A stretch of 64,000 nt of DNA. It comes from Lentisphaerota bacterium. GTDB lineage: Bacteria; Verrucomicrobiota; Lentisphaeria; Oligosphaerales; JABHEG01. Made by a program: the position numbers and the translations under genes. Where the stretch lies: positions 50,111-114,110 of the forward strand of contig JABHEG010000218.1 of assembly GCA_018676675.1 (NCBI GenBank), read 5' to 3'. The notes beneath the pieces are model-generated. The model was given only the letters and a program-made list of their open reading frames with translations, was not told where the DNA came from and ran no database searches. Below are positions 1-10,200 of the stretch, piece after piece (positions within the stretch are counted from its first letter, which is position 1; every line of letters starts with the position of its first letter).

Positions 1-298
1 CTCCTCGCTTTGCCTCGACAACCACGCCGTCCTCAAACACGAGCGACTGATTACTCTCAAGGAAAATCGGCCGAACAATCCACGGGCGCCCTGGGTCGTC
101 AACGATGAGCTTGGTAACACCTGAACGTACGGCAGTCTGCAGTTGCTCAGTGGCATCGTCGGCCGGACATCCCCACCATGACGCCTTCGCTTCCTTCAAC
201 TCGCCACTCCGGACCTTGGCCACCAAATCCGGGCGCTCCTGAGCGCTGCAACACGCTCCCAGCAACACAAACAACACTCCGACTGTCCGCTGACTCAA
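1..298 (-). CDS. Secreted right-handed beta-helix protein, N-terminal part (cut by window edge)
   Basis: This is the first 99 codons of a gene that runs out of the window. The start is TTG at 298: AGGAG lies at 306-310, seven bases upstream, and the nearby ATG at 305 both touches the AGGAG and leads to early stops. Residues 1-18 form a signal peptide (hydrophobic core VGVLFVLLGACCSA). The mature part contains 'ASWWG', 'DATEQLQTAV' and 'LESNQSLVFEDGVVV', the pattern at the front of parallel beta-helix polysaccharide lyase or glycosidase-like proteins of PVC bacteria, where it forms the first coil. The enzyme activity cannot be read from this part. The gene is divergent from the DUF1549 operon. 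Confidence 0.72.
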   Translation of the reverse strand, partial: MSQRTVGVLFVLLGACCSAQERPDLVAKVRSGELKEAKASWWGCPADDATEQLQTAVRSGVTKLIVDDPGRPWIVRPIFLESNQSLVFEDGVVVEAKRG

Positions 299-424
299 TG
301 CTCATCTCCTTATTGTCGTTTTGGAGCGGAAGGCATCCGGCCCCATGGGCACCATAGAAGGTTACTGGAACATGCCGTGCAGGTCAATGTCCGACCACTT
401 GCTTACGCTCCGATCCACTTTGCC

Positions 425-453
425 TTGCTGGCCGTCGTCCCGGCAGGTATAAT
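425..453 (+). promoter_or_regulatory. Sigma-70-like promoter for the DUF1549/DUF1501 operon
   Basis: A perfect -10 TATAAT (448-453) lies 17 bases after TTGCTG (425-430). The -35 is weak (3 of 6) but the spacing is ideal. It reads toward the DUF1549 gene and would give a leader of about 130 bases to the preferred start at 592. Confidence 0.5.
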
Positions 454-591
454 CTACTCAGTGCCGGCTCTGTCCCACGTCGCCAATCGAACGAGACTCG
501 TGTGCACAATAATCCCGCCAAAATGTCGTTATCTGAGACAGAGCCCCGCCAGACGACACGTCGATCCACACGGTCCAGGAAAACGCCGGCA

Positions 592-2184
592 ATGCAGAGC
601 TACCGGTCTCGCGCCAGACACATGCAAACCAGCCTGTCCGTCCTTGCGCTCATCGCGTTCGTGGGCACAGCGTTCGGCCTGGGTGATATCGTGGAACCGT
701 TTGAGAGCAAGACGGGCCTCGGCCCGGCAAGTGCCGTCGACGAACTCGTCCTTACGGCCCTTGAGAAGCAAGGGATCAAGCCGGCGCGACGCTGTTCTGA
801 CGAAGTTTTCCTCCGACGTGTCGCCATCGATGTGACGGGGACAATCCCGACGGCCCATCAAGTCCGACGCTTCCTGGCCGATCAGCGCCCCCGGAAACGG
901 GCGCTGGTCATCGACTCCCTGCTGACTCATGGACTCTTCGCCGATTACTGGTCCCTCAAGTGGTGTGATCTGCTCCGGGTGAAGGCTGAATTCCCGATCA
1001 ACCTCTGGCCCAACGCCGTCCAGGCGTACCACCGGTGGATCCGAGACTCGATTGCAGCAAACAAGCCGTACGACCAATTTGCTCGCGAACTGCTCACCTC
1101 CAGCGGCTCGAACTTCCGCGTACCCGCCGTCAACTTCTACCGGGCCATCCAGGGGAAGGAGCCAGCCGCAATCGCCACGGCCGTAGCGCTGACGTTCATG
1201 GGAACACGGCTGGGAACGTGGAGTTCGGACGACCGGGTCGATATGGAAACTCTCTTCTCACGTGTGGCCTTCAAAGGAACGGCAGAATGGAAAGAAGAGA
1301 TCGTTCATCTGGACCCCACCCCAACCAAGTCTCTGATGGCCACACTCCCGGGTGGAGAGCAAGTCAGAATCAAACCGGGGAAAGACCCGCGGGTCGTCTT
1401 CGCAGACTGGTTGATCAGCCCTGACAATCCCTGGTTCGCACGCAACATCTGCAACCGAGTCTGGTCCTGGTTGATGGGACGCGGAATCATCCATGAACCG
1501 GATGACATCAGAGCAGACAATCCTCCGAGCAACCCGGAGCTCTTGGCATTCCTTGAGCAGGAGTTGGCCGAGAACAACTATGACCTCCTCCACCTCTACC
1601 GACTTATCCTCAACTCCCGAACATACCAGCAATCGTCCATCCCCCGCAGCGACCATCCCGAAGCAACTGCCCTGTTCGCCCACTACCCCGTGCGACGGCT
1701 GGATGCAGAAGTGCTTATCGATGCCCTCTGTCAACTGTTTGGGTCATCAGAAAACTACTCGAGTCAAATCCCTGAGCCGTTCACCTTCATCCCGCAGAAA
1801 CAGCGCACGATCACGTTGGCCGACGGCAGCATAACAAGCCAGTTCCTCGAAATGTTCGGACGGCCGGCCCGGGATACGGGGCTCGAATCCGAACGCAACA
1901 ATGCCCCCACTGATGCACAGCGACTGCACCTGCTCAACTCAACCCACATCCAGAGCAAGATAGAGAAAAGCTGGGCCGTCAAGGGACTCGTAAAACAATC
2001 AAAGGGCAAGCCGGACCTGCTCGCGCGTGCAATCTACCTCCATGTGTTATCACGACACCCGACGGCAGAAGAACTGGCTGTAGTGCGGGACCACGCCAAA
2101 GACGGTTTTGTCAACAGGAGGTTCGTCGCCACAGACCTGTGCTGGGCGTTGATCAACAGCAAAGAATTCCTGTACCGCCACTGA
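592..2184 (+). CDS. DUF1549/DUF1553 domain secreted protein
   Basis: The protein has 530 residues from ATG 592, which follows AGGAAA at good distance. ATG 622, and the in-frame codons at 502 and 523, are alternatives. A basic stretch followed by LSVLALIAFVGTAFG (about residues 14-29) is a signal peptide. DUF1549 spans roughly 50-215 ('FLRRVAIDVTGTIPT', 'YWSLKWCDLLR') and DUF1553 roughly 285-525 ('NPWFARNICNRVWSWLMGRG', 'HLLNSTHI'). Many family members carry an N-terminal cytochrome c domain; no CxxCH is present here. The function of the family is not established. These proteins occur in large numbers in PVC bacteria, almost always next to a DUF1501 gene, and are suspected to act in extracytoplasmic polymer degradation. 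The DUF1501 gene follows after 34 bases. Confidence 0.88.
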   Translation: MQSYRSRARHMQTSLSVLALIAFVGTAFGLGDIVEPFESKTGLGPASAVDELVLTALEKQGIKPARRCSDEVFLRRVAIDVTGTIPTAHQVRRFLADQRPRKRALVIDSLLTHGLFADYWSLKWCDLLRVKAEFPINLWPNAVQAYHRWIRDSIAANKPYDQFARELLTSSGSNFRVPAVNFYRAIQGKEPAAIATAVALTFMGTRLGTWSSDDRVDMETLFSRVAFKGTAEWKEEIVHLDPTPTKSLMATLPGGEQVRIKPGKDPRVVFADWLISPDNPWFARNICNRVWSWLMGRGIIHEPDDIRADNPPSNPELLAFLEQELAENNYDLLHLYRLILNSRTYQQSSIPRSDHPEATALFAHYPVRRLDAEVLIDALCQLFGSSENYSSQIPEPFTFIPQKQRTITLADGSITSQFLEMFGRPARDTGLESERNNAPTDAQRLHLLNSTHIQSKIEKSWAVKGLVKQSKGKPDLLARAIYLHVLSRHPTAEELAVVRDHAKDGFVNRRFVATDLCWALINSKEFLYRH

Positions 2185-2218
2185 TCAGGTGTGCCCCGGT
2201 GGGCAAGGAAGAGTTACC

Positions 2219-3550
2219 ATGAAACACAAACAACTCGCAGATGCACTCTCCCGACGTGACGCCCTGAAAATGGGACTTCTCGGGACTGCCGGTTTGGGTC
2301 TCCTTGGAAGAAATGATCTGCTGGCCAAACCAGCTGGAACGCAACCGCGGGCGAAGTCCGTGATCCAGATATGGATGTGGGGCGGTCCTGCTCACACGGA
2401 CACCTTCGACCCCAAGCCGGACTCGGGCGACGACTACTGCGGCCCCTTCAAGGAGACGATCCACACCAACGTGGACGGGCTCATTGTCAATAAACACCTT
2501 CCCCTCTTGGCGAAACAAGCTGACAAGTACGATGTCATCCGTAGTATGACGCATGGGATCAATGGCCACGAGACCGCCTCCTATATGGTCCAGACGGGAC
2601 GGAGACCGGGGCGCTTGGTGTATCCCTGTGTCGGCGCCGTCGTCTCCCGCTTCCGGGGCTATGAGAACGGATACAGAGGGATCGTTCCCCCATACATCGT
2701 GCTGACTCAACCCCAGGGGCGCTTCTCGGAGGCCGGCTTCCTCGGCCAACGCTACAAGCCCTTCGCCACAGGAGGAGACCCGAGCCGTGACCCCTTCGCG
2801 GTGGAAGGGATCGTCGCCAGAGGCATCACTGACAAGCGCCAACGGACCCGACGTGACCTGCTGCACGCGCTCGACTCCCTGGGCAGGGCCATGCCGGGAA
2901 ACGACCAGTTCAAGGCACTGGACGCCTCTGAGGAAGGCGCCTATGACATGATGTTCGGAGATGCCCGGAAACTCTTTGATCTCTCTCAGGAAGGCGGGAA
3001 AATGAGAGATCGCTACGGACGCAACACCTTTGGTCAATCGTGCCTTATGGCCCGCCGGCTCGTCGAACATGGCGTCCCGTACATCACCATCAACTACACG
3101 GGCTGGGATACCCACAAACAGCACTTTGAGGCCATGCGCAGGAAGCTGCCGGAGATGGACCAGGGAATGGCCACTCTCTTTCAGGACCTGCACGAACGCG
3201 GACTGCTTGACAGCACGATCGTCTGGTGGAGTGGTGAGTTCGGACGCGGCCCGAAGGTCCAATGGGAACCGCCTTGGAACGGGGGACGCTCGCATTACGG
3301 GAAGTGCTTCTCTGCCGTCGTGGGGGGCGGGGGCTTCAAAGGCGGCCACGTGGTCGGGGCTTCTGATGAAAAAGGTATGGAAGTGGCAGAACGCCCCGTC
3401 TATCCCGTTGATATCATAGGCAGCATGTACGAGCTCCTGGGGATCGACCCGGAAGGAGAACTGCCGAACTCGCGTGGTCTCGAAGCCTACGTCCTTCCTT
3501 CGGAGGAGGAGGATCCGGATCGAGGGGGACGCCTGTATGAGATCATGTGA
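2219..3550 (+). CDS. DUF1501 family protein, Tat-exported
   Basis: The protein has 443 residues. ATG 2219 is preferred over GTG 2189 because AAGGAAG lies just upstream and a Tat signal then sits at the N-terminus ('SRRDALKMGLLGTAGLGLLG', about residues 12-31). The body matches DUF1501: 'QIWMWGGPAHTDTFDPKP', 'GHETASYMVQTGR', 'GWDTHKQHFEAM', 'VWWSGEFGRGP' and 'DIIGSMYELLGIDP'. The family is structurally related to the alkaline phosphatase/sulfatase superfamily but lacks the Cys-x-Pro-x-Arg modification site, so it should not be called a sulfatase. It lies between the DUF1549 and PPC-repeat genes, the usual PVC arrangement, and is probably co-transcribed with both. Its substrate is unknown. Confidence 0.9.
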   Translation: MKHKQLADALSRRDALKMGLLGTAGLGLLGRNDLLAKPAGTQPRAKSVIQIWMWGGPAHTDTFDPKPDSGDDYCGPFKETIHTNVDGLIVNKHLPLLAKQADKYDVIRSMTHGINGHETASYMVQTGRRPGRLVYPCVGAVVSRFRGYENGYRGIVPPYIVLTQPQGRFSEAGFLGQRYKPFATGGDPSRDPFAVEGIVARGITDKRQRTRRDLLHALDSLGRAMPGNDQFKALDASEEGAYDMMFGDARKLFDLSQEGGKMRDRYGRNTFGQSCLMARRLVEHGVPYITINYTGWDTHKQHFEAMRRKLPEMDQGMATLFQDLHERGLLDSTIVWWSGEFGRGPKVQWEPPWNGGRSHYGKCFSAVVGGGGFKGGHVVGASDEKGMEVAERPVYPVDIIGSMYELLGIDPEGELPNSRGLEAYVLPSEEEDPDRGGRLYEIM

Positions 3551-3628
3551 CGTGACGGAGTCCGAGTTCGCCGACCACCAATCACCAATCACCAATCGCC
3601 TCTGTTCCCACACCGACGGAGCCCCTCA

Positions 3629-6007
3629 ATGAAAGCTGCCCAAACAGCTTTGCTTACCCTCTTGTCTGTGTCCCCGGCAGTCTGCCGGGGCCAGGTAAAT
3701 CGCGCACCCCACATCGGCTATCTGTTCCCCGCGGGAGCTCAACGTGGCAAGACCATTGAGGTGTTGGTTGGCGGCCAGCGGCTACGGGCTGCGAAGGGAG
3801 TCCACGTTACCGGCAAAGGGGTCCGAGCAACCGTGGTGGAACACTACCGCCCGCCACGCAATATCATGAGGGAACAGAGGGAGGAGCTGAAACGACAGTT
3901 GGGCGAGCTCCAACAAGCCCGAATAGCCGAACTTCCTCCTGCCCAGCGCAAGAATGTGAGGTCCCTGAAAAAGCTGGGACAGAAGACGAAGGCCAATGCC
4001 GACGACGCGAAAGAAGGGCGTGTGAAGCTGCCGGATCACCCAATGCTGCGCGATCTTGAAAACGAAAGCCTGCGCGGTCTGCAGCATCTCATCAACGAGT
4101 TTGTCTACGTCCGCAGCTACCGGAAGAGGCAACTGAACGCGCAGCTTGCGGAGATCTTAGTGATCAAACTGACGGTAGCCTCGAACGCCCTCCCCGGAGA
4201 CCGCGAACTCCGGCTCATCACACCACAGGGACTGACCAATCCCGTGTGCTTCCAGGTCGGCACCCTCCCGGAAAAGACCGAACAGGAGCCAAATGAACCG
4301 GGGCCGACGATGGGACTCCCGCCGGTCCCAGCCAGCGACCTGCCCGTTCTGCTCAATGGCCAAATCATGCCGGGCGATGTCGACCGCTTCCGCTTCCGAG
4401 CCAAACAGGGCCAGCAACTCCTCGTCCGCACACATGCACGCCGGTTGGTGCCGTTCCTGGCGGATGCCGTCCCTGGATGGTTCCAGGCCACTGTGGCCGT
4501 GTTCGATGCGGCAGGACACGAGATCGCGTTTGCCGACGATTTCGCCTTCGATCCGGATCCCGTACTCCACTGCGAGATTCCGGAAGATGGCGAATACGAA
4601 CTGGAGATCCGTGACGCCATCTACCGGGGAAGGGAAGATTTTGTCTACCGGGTCGCGATCGGCGAGCTGCCGTTTGTGACAAGTGTGTTCCCGCTGGGAG
4701 GAAGGGCCGGAGCCAAGACGGTGGCGGCACTGGGGGGATGGCATTTGTCGCGGAAGCGTCTCCGCCTGGACACGCGTCCGGGACCTCTCGGGATCCGGAA
4801 AATGAGACTGGCCAAAGGCCTGCCTTCTAACGAAATCCTCTATCACGTCGACACCTTGCCCGAGTGCCATGAGAAAGAGCCCAACGACGACGCCAGAAAA
4901 GCTCAGAAAGTCTCACTCCCTCAGATTGTGAATGGGCGCATAGATCAACCCGGAGACCTGGACGTGTTCGCCTTCAGAGGCAGAGCCGGTCAAAGGGTCA
5001 TCGTTGAAGTCCTGGGGCGACGGCTGCACTCCCCCATTGATTCGCTTCTGCGCGTAACCAATTCGCGCGGCGAACTCCTCGCACTCAACGATGACGCTGT
5101 TCGGAAGGAAGGTCACCTTCACACCGACATGGGATATCTGACCCACCATGCTGACTCATACGTAAACCTCAAACTGCCACGAAACGACCTCTACTACGCC
5201 CACCTGTCAGACGCCCAAAACCAGGGCAGCGATGCCTGTGCCTACCGTCTTCGCATCACCCCGATCCGGCCTGACTTCATGCTCCTTGTTGCACCATCCA
5301 GCCTGACTCTGCAGGGCGGACGGGTTCTCCCGATCACAGTCCACGCGATCCGCAAGGCCGGGTTCAATGGTGAGATCGAGCTTGGTCTGAAAGACGCGCC
5401 CAAGGGATTCAGCCTCAGCGCCGCACGAATTCCCCCGGGAAGAAACCGTGCCGGCCTAACCCTGACTGCCCCAAAGGAGGCGACCGACCACCCCATACCT
5501 CTGCAGATCGTGGGCCGAGCCAAGGTCGGTGGAAGGCAGACCATCCGCCAGGTCACCCCCTGCGACGACGTCATGCAAGCCTTCCTCTGGCGCCATCTGG
5601 CGCCCAGCCAGGATCTCCTGGTGACCGTCACCAAGGCGAGGTGGAATGGGCTTCCGTTAACCATGCCAGATGATGAGATGATCCGCGTCCCGATGGGAGG
5701 AAAGGGAGAGGTCCGGATGCAGACGAAAGTGCCCCGGAGGCTGAACAATGTTGAACTCGAGCTGAAAGACGCTCCCGAGGGGGTCAGCGTCGAAGACATC
5801 GTAGCGACACGCAACGCTCTGGAGTTCAGCATAAAGGTCGCCGGCGAGGCCGCGAAGCCCGGCTTCTCGGATAACTTGATCATCGAGGCATTCGCACAAT
5901 ATCCAGCCCGGGGCAAAGGCAAGAACAAGGACAAGTCGACCAACAAGACGCGTCGAGTTTCAGTCGGCTATCTACCCGCTGTCTCCTTCGAGGTCGTGCG
6001 CCGGTAA
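3629..6007 (+). CDS. Secreted PPC-domain (pre-peptidase C-terminal) repeat protein
   Basis: The protein has 792 residues, with CGGAG upstream of ATG 3629 and a signal peptide (about 1-20). It begins with the PVC-typical 'IGYLFPAGAQRGKTIEVLVGG' type of segment, followed by a charged helical stretch (about 70-165). Two bacterial PPC beta-sandwich domains follow, near 217-345 and 411-545, each starting with an 'EPN' motif and holding 'GDVDRFRF' or 'GDLDVFAF'. The remainder is beta-rich. There is no catalytic motif. PPC modules in such proteins are thought to bind or display rather than cut. The gene is third in the operon after DUF1549/1553 and DUF1501, so the three products probably work together outside the cytoplasm. 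The precise role is unknown. Confidence 0.82.
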   Translation: MKAAQTALLTLLSVSPAVCRGQVNRAPHIGYLFPAGAQRGKTIEVLVGGQRLRAAKGVHVTGKGVRATVVEHYRPPRNIMREQREELKRQLGELQQARIAELPPAQRKNVRSLKKLGQKTKANADDAKEGRVKLPDHPMLRDLENESLRGLQHLINEFVYVRSYRKRQLNAQLAEILVIKLTVASNALPGDRELRLITPQGLTNPVCFQVGTLPEKTEQEPNEPGPTMGLPPVPASDLPVLLNGQIMPGDVDRFRFRAKQGQQLLVRTHARRLVPFLADAVPGWFQATVAVFDAAGHEIAFADDFAFDPDPVLHCEIPEDGEYELEIRDAIYRGREDFVYRVAIGELPFVTSVFPLGGRAGAKTVAALGGWHLSRKRLRLDTRPGPLGIRKMRLAKGLPSNEILYHVDTLPECHEKEPNDDARKAQKVSLPQIVNGRIDQPGDLDVFAFRGRAGQRVIVEVLGRRLHSPIDSLLRVTNSRGELLALNDDAVRKEGHLHTDMGYLTHHADSYVNLKLPRNDLYYAHLSDAQNQGSDACAYRLRITPIRPDFMLLVAPSSLTLQGGRVLPITVHAIRKAGFNGEIELGLKDAPKGFSLSAARIPPGRNRAGLTLTAPKEATDHPIPLQIVGRAKVGGRQTIRQVTPCDDVMQAFLWRHLAPSQDLLVTVTKARWNGLPLTMPDDEMIRVPMGGKGEVRMQTKVPRRLNNVELELKDAPEGVSVEDIVATRNALEFSIKVAGEAAKPGFSDNLIIEAFAQYPARGKGKNKDKSTNKTRRVSVGYLPAVSFEVVRR

Positions 6008-6031
6008 ACGTCTCTCCCCTTCTCCTGCCTT

Positions 6032-6104
6032 CAATGTGGGAGGCGCCGCCGTGCGCCGATCTGCCGGATCTTCCCAATGTGGGAGGCGCCGCCGTGCGCC
6101 GATC
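6032..6104. repeat. Tandem pair of a 30-bp repeat (copies A and B)
   Basis: Two identical 30-bp copies begin CAATGTGGGAGGCGCCGCC and lie at 6032-6061 and 6075-6104 (period 43 bp), in the gap between two converging genes. A third, diverged copy is at 24596-24623. The core GGCGCC is palindromic. There are too few copies for a CRISPR; this looks like a dispersed intergenic repeat. Confidence 0.8.
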
Positions 6105-6119
6105 AGCCTTTCGGTTCCC

Positions 6120-6824
6120 CTAGCCCAGCGGCTTGATGCACACATTGCGGAACTGGATCAGGCTCGAAGCCGGACTCATCTCACCGGTCTGAGCATTCAT
6201 TCCACCGTGATGCTGCAGCGCGATCGGGCCTTCTTCCGGCACCCCGGGAAGCTGCGCGCCATCAATGACCACCTGCCCGTTGAGCGTGACGGTAATCCGG
6301 TCGCCTTTCATGGTGACCTCATACGTGTTCCATTCACCGACGGGGTTGTCGGCACACACCTTCGGCACACAGGCAGCCCTGACTTCAGGCGGCATTGATG
6401 CGTCCGTACGGTAGCCCCAGATCTCACCGGAGCCGATCGGCCAGCACCAGATATTGATCTGGGCCTTGCTGGTTCCGCGCACGTAGACACCCGAGTCTGC
6501 ATTCGGACGCAACACCTTTATCACTTCACCATCCGCATCTGTCTCGTACGAACCATCCGGCAGAACAGTCGGCATGGGGTAAAGGCCGGTCGTCTCCTTC
6601 AGTCGCCACTCAACATGGAACACAAAGTCACCGAAGGAATCCGCCGTCCACAGGTTCTTGTCCCCCGTCGCCTCCGACCTGGCATCGTAGTCAATCACGC
6701 CATCCACGACCTTCCAGTGCCCATTGTCACCATCGGGGACAGCCCACCCACGCAGATCCTCCCCGTTGAACAGTTTCACCCAGCCCGTTTCACAGCTTCC
6801 AGAAGAACAGCAGCAGTCCGACAT
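6120..6824 (-). CDS. DUF1080 (3-keto-disaccharide hydrolase-type) protein with Cys-rich N-terminus
   Basis: The protein has 234 residues. ATG 6824 is chosen because AAGGAG lies six bases upstream; ATG 6830 touches the AAGGAG and is rejected. The DUF1080 jellyroll fills residues 14-232: 'WVKLFNGEDLRGW', 'VDGVIDYDARS', 'DSGVYVRG', 'GEWNTYEVTMKGDRITV', 'GPIALQHHGG' and 'FRNVCIK'. Family members are concanavalin-like beta-sandwich proteins and some hydrolyse 3-keto-glycosides. The N-terminus 'MSDCCCSSGSCE' holds four cysteines and is not a signal peptide, so export by Sec is unlikely. The gene is divergent from the lyase/propeller gene and converges on the PPC gene. The substrate is unknown. Confidence 0.85.
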   Translation of the reverse strand: MSDCCCSSGSCETGWVKLFNGEDLRGWAVPDGDNGHWKVVDGVIDYDARSEATGDKNLWTADSFGDFVFHVEWRLKETTGLYPMPTVLPDGSYETDADGEVIKVLRPNADSGVYVRGTSKAQINIWCWPIGSGEIWGYRTDASMPPEVRAACVPKVCADNPVGEWNTYEVTMKGDRITVTLNGQVVIDGAQLPGVPEEGPIALQHHGGMNAQTGEMSPASSLIQFRNVCIKPLG

Positions 6825-7001
6825 GGTCATCTCCTTCACGCCCACCACGGTAATCAGGACACTCCGCAGTATCGCCGACCAACGCCCGATTCTCAAGCGC
6901 TTCCACCCGGCGCGCCGTCTTCCTGGAGGGCGTGCCTGGCCTCCGTAGCCTCTTGGGCAGAGGAGGGTCGTCCCCGACCTCCGTGTCTTTCCCCTGGGAA
7001 C

Positions 7002-7019
7002 GCCGAGCTTTAGCTCGGC
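7002..7019. repeat. Short perfect hairpin
   Basis: GCCGAGCT, two bases (TT), then AGCTCGGC: a perfect 8-bp stem. There is no T-run, so it is more likely a dispersed palindromic element than a terminator. Confidence 0.6.
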
Positions 7020-7168
7020 ATTGCTTCTTGCCTTCCTCGAGCCCCGGTTCTTCTCCCACAATGAGTTACGACTTCGCTTGACGCGCATGCGCGACTTACG
7101 GGAGCGGTCCTCGTCTCCAGCCCAGCCCCCCCTCGCGCGGCGCGACCATGGCGCTCCGCGATTGGGTG

Positions 7169-7195
7169 CCGTATCGTAACGACTCACCGATACGG
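7169..7195. promoter_or_regulatory. Operator-like palindrome upstream of the lyase/propeller gene
   Basis: CCGTATCG (7169-7176) and CGATACGG (7188-7195) form a perfect 8-bp inverted repeat with an 11-bp spacer. The centre-to-centre distance of about 19 bp fits a dimeric repressor or activator. It ends 29 bases before the start codon at 7225. Confidence 0.45.
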
Positions 7196-7224
7196 GACGA
7201 TATCCTCGAAGCAAGGGCAACCAT

Positions 7225-10200
7225 ATGATCACGGTGACAACAAGGGCTCCATTCGTCAGCGCTCTGCTGCTGTTGGGCGTGTCGGCGGCGCCCGCCGCTG
7301 AACTCACGACACGCCGCGACCTGCACGTGCGCACCAACCTGATCGACGGCGGCATGCCGACAGCCCTTATCGTGAAGCCCGGGCTCGGGGACTACAACGC
7401 CGCGATCGACGTCCTCCAAGTGCGCCTCAAGAAACTCACCGGGAAGCGTCTCCCTGTCAAGATCGGCCAAGACCTCGTCGAAGACGACTTCCGACAACAC
7501 ATCATCGCCATCGGGAACGCGCAGGATAGTGCGTTCGTCCGCCGCCTGCTCTGGGAACGCTGGGTGCTGGACCGCTGGTATCCGGGCGACACGACATGGG
7601 CTGTCCGTTCCGTTCACGATCCATATGGAACCGGCAAGAATGTCCTTTTCGTCGGAGGCGAGAATCCGGGCACCGTTGTGCAGGCCGCAGTGGGCCTCGC
7701 GGACGAGATCACGGGGGAAAACGACACGGCAACGACGGGTTGGGTGATGCGCTTCGAAACGCCCAAACGCGGTGCTCCCCTCGACGAGGCGAAAATCCAG
7801 TACGCCACCAAGCGGGCGGCCGAGGGCCTCAAATTCAAGAACGGGCGCAAGCTGATCTCAGCAGCAGCTTCAGCAGGCCATCAGTACTACAAAACGGGGC
7901 AAGACGGCTGGGCGAAGAGCTTCCTGATCTACATGCGGCACCACGATCAACTCGACGGCCCGGGAATGGGGACGCACATGAACGTCTATGACACCATCTC
8001 AGTCTGGGACCTGATCGAGGAAAGCCCCGTTTTCACTGACGAAGACCGCCTCTTTGTCGCAAAACGCCTTCTCGCCATCATGCGTTCGAAAGAAGGAGCT
8101 CACCACGGCTTTTTTCGCAAAGGGACCAAGCCCCCGTCAGGTGTCCGCCACAACCACCAGACGCTGCCCGGACTCGCCTGTCTCTTCGGCGGACGTTACT
8201 TCAAGCGTGGCTACGGCTTGGCCGAAGCCGATGAGTGGCTCGCGGCGGCCCAAGCGCTGTTCGATGGTCAGAAGATCTCGCACAAACCCCAATGTGACTG
8301 CAACTGCTACGAATGGGGCACGCTCTACCAGACGGCCTGGTGGTCACGAGCCGGCGGAGACCACTCCTTCTTCGAGAACGGCAGCTACCGGACGGCCGCC
8401 GAACGGGCACTGCTGGAACTCGACAACCGGGGCTTCTCCGCCCCCAACGGCGACTTCTGGTCCCTCACTTACTTCCCTGCTTACGTATTCCGGCATGCGG
8501 CTGAGTTCTATCGGGATGGCCGCTACGAGTGGGCGCTGCGTCGGAACCCGGCCCAGAAGCGCGTGCCGGCTGAACGCCGGGGCATCGCTGACGTGGTGCG
8601 CGGCCTTGAGCCCGTGGAGCCGGTTGACCTGATCGGCATCAGTGTGGCCCCCATGGCCCCGCATTTCTACAACGCCCGGAACACGACCATGCCAAGCGAA
8701 CCGGAAGCGAACATCCCTCTCGACCAGAGCTTCGACAAACTGGCCTTCCGAGGAGGCCTTGATGCCAACGACCATTACCTGCTTATTGACGGAATCGGTA
8801 TGGGCAGCCATGGCCATGTCGATGTCAACGGGTTCTCACATTTCACCGCGAACGACCGGATCTGGTTCACAGATGTCTGCTATGCCGAAGGCCCCAACAT
8901 GGGCGACCACAATGTGGTCACGGTCATGCGAGATGGACGGACGGCTCCGCCGCCGCCGTTAGCCAAACTCGCGGGAACCCACTACGACAAGGACATCGGT
9001 TTCAGCGAGACACAGTTACCCGACTACTTCGGGCAAGACTGGAATCGACACATCATCTGGAGCAGGAACCGCTACTTTCTGGTACTGGACGAACTCACCG
9101 CCCGACAAGCAGGGGATTACACCCTCCGCTGCCTTTGGCGCAGCCCGGGAGTCGGCACACTGAGCAAGCACACGTTGACGTTGTCGCAGCAGCTGAAGCC
9201 AGGTTCAGAAACCGTCCGGACCATTCGGCGTGACGACGCCGATGGGGAAACGTGCGTCAAGATCGTGGACCAAAGCGGAGTCCTCTGCACAGATGTAGAG
9301 CTCAGCAAAGGGCGGTGGACAGTGGCCGTCGTCGGTTGTGGCCATCACCCCGGTGATGATTCCTTCTTCGTCGATCTGGATGGCAAGCGGGTGGGCGTGC
9401 TGTCTCTCTCTCAAAATAGGATTGCGCCGACCACTCCCCTCAGGATGGAAGTCACCGTGGCGGGGATGCACACGATCTCACTGTCGTTGCGGGAGAGGCC
9501 TGGCAGTATCTGTGACAAGCTGATTCTCCGCGGTCCCGGTGACCAAGAGATCATCATTGATGGCCTGGACTTGGATACACCGAAGCCCCATCGCCCCATC
9601 GACACGCTCACTCTCGCCTGCGTAGGGGCGGACAAGCTGTCGATCGTTCGAGACACCGACAACTTCGGCAAGTGGTTCAAGAGCTATGCCTATGCCGCCC
9701 CCGTCCTGAACATTGTGCAGCAGTCCGCATCCCGACAGATGGTCCCAGGCGACCGCCACGTTTTCGCCAACCTGTTCTTCGTCAGCAACGACTCCCGCCC
9801 CATCGACGCCGCCGTCAGGCAAGTAGTCGATGGCGTCTACCTTGTTCGCGACGGAGACGGCATCGTCTGTGCCGGCATTGGCCCGGCATCCTTCAGAGTG
9901 GGGGGAGTGCCCGTCGAAGTGGATGCACGGGAGTTCGTGCTCACGCCGACTCATGTCGCCCTGAGGGAAGGCACACAGTGCCGCTGGGGAGACATGACGT
10001 TCACCGAACCCCGCCGGTTTTCCGGACGTCGCCCACTGACCGACAATCCCGAGCGACGTCGTGAGTCCCTCGCCAAAGCGTGGGCGAATGCCATGGAACC
10101 AGACGCGGTCTCAGCGATCCCGGATGACGTGACGACATCCGGCCTGGTAACGAGTTGGTCCCGGGACACAGGCGTCACGATCAATGATATGGCCATCGGC

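Larger units (their letters stand above)
6825..7224. other. 400-bp divergent intergenic region with hairpin and palindrome
   Basis: No credible gene lies here. It holds the compact hairpin at 7002-7019, the operator-like palindrome at 7169-7195 and presumably promoters for both divergent genes. The rest shows only GC-rich imperfect inverted repeats. Confidence 0.6.

Noticed and set aside
2153-3613. 486-codon minus-strand reading
   Set aside because: It is fully antisense to the DUF1501 gene, shows no family motif, and exists only because of GC-rich codon use.
6032-6104. Possible CRISPR
   Set aside because: There are only two adjacent copies with a 13-bp gap, far too short for spacers, and no cas gene.
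6825-7355. Long N-terminal extension of the DUF1080 protein
   Set aside because: It overlaps the divergent lyase gene and lacks homology; ATG 6824 follows AAGGAG.
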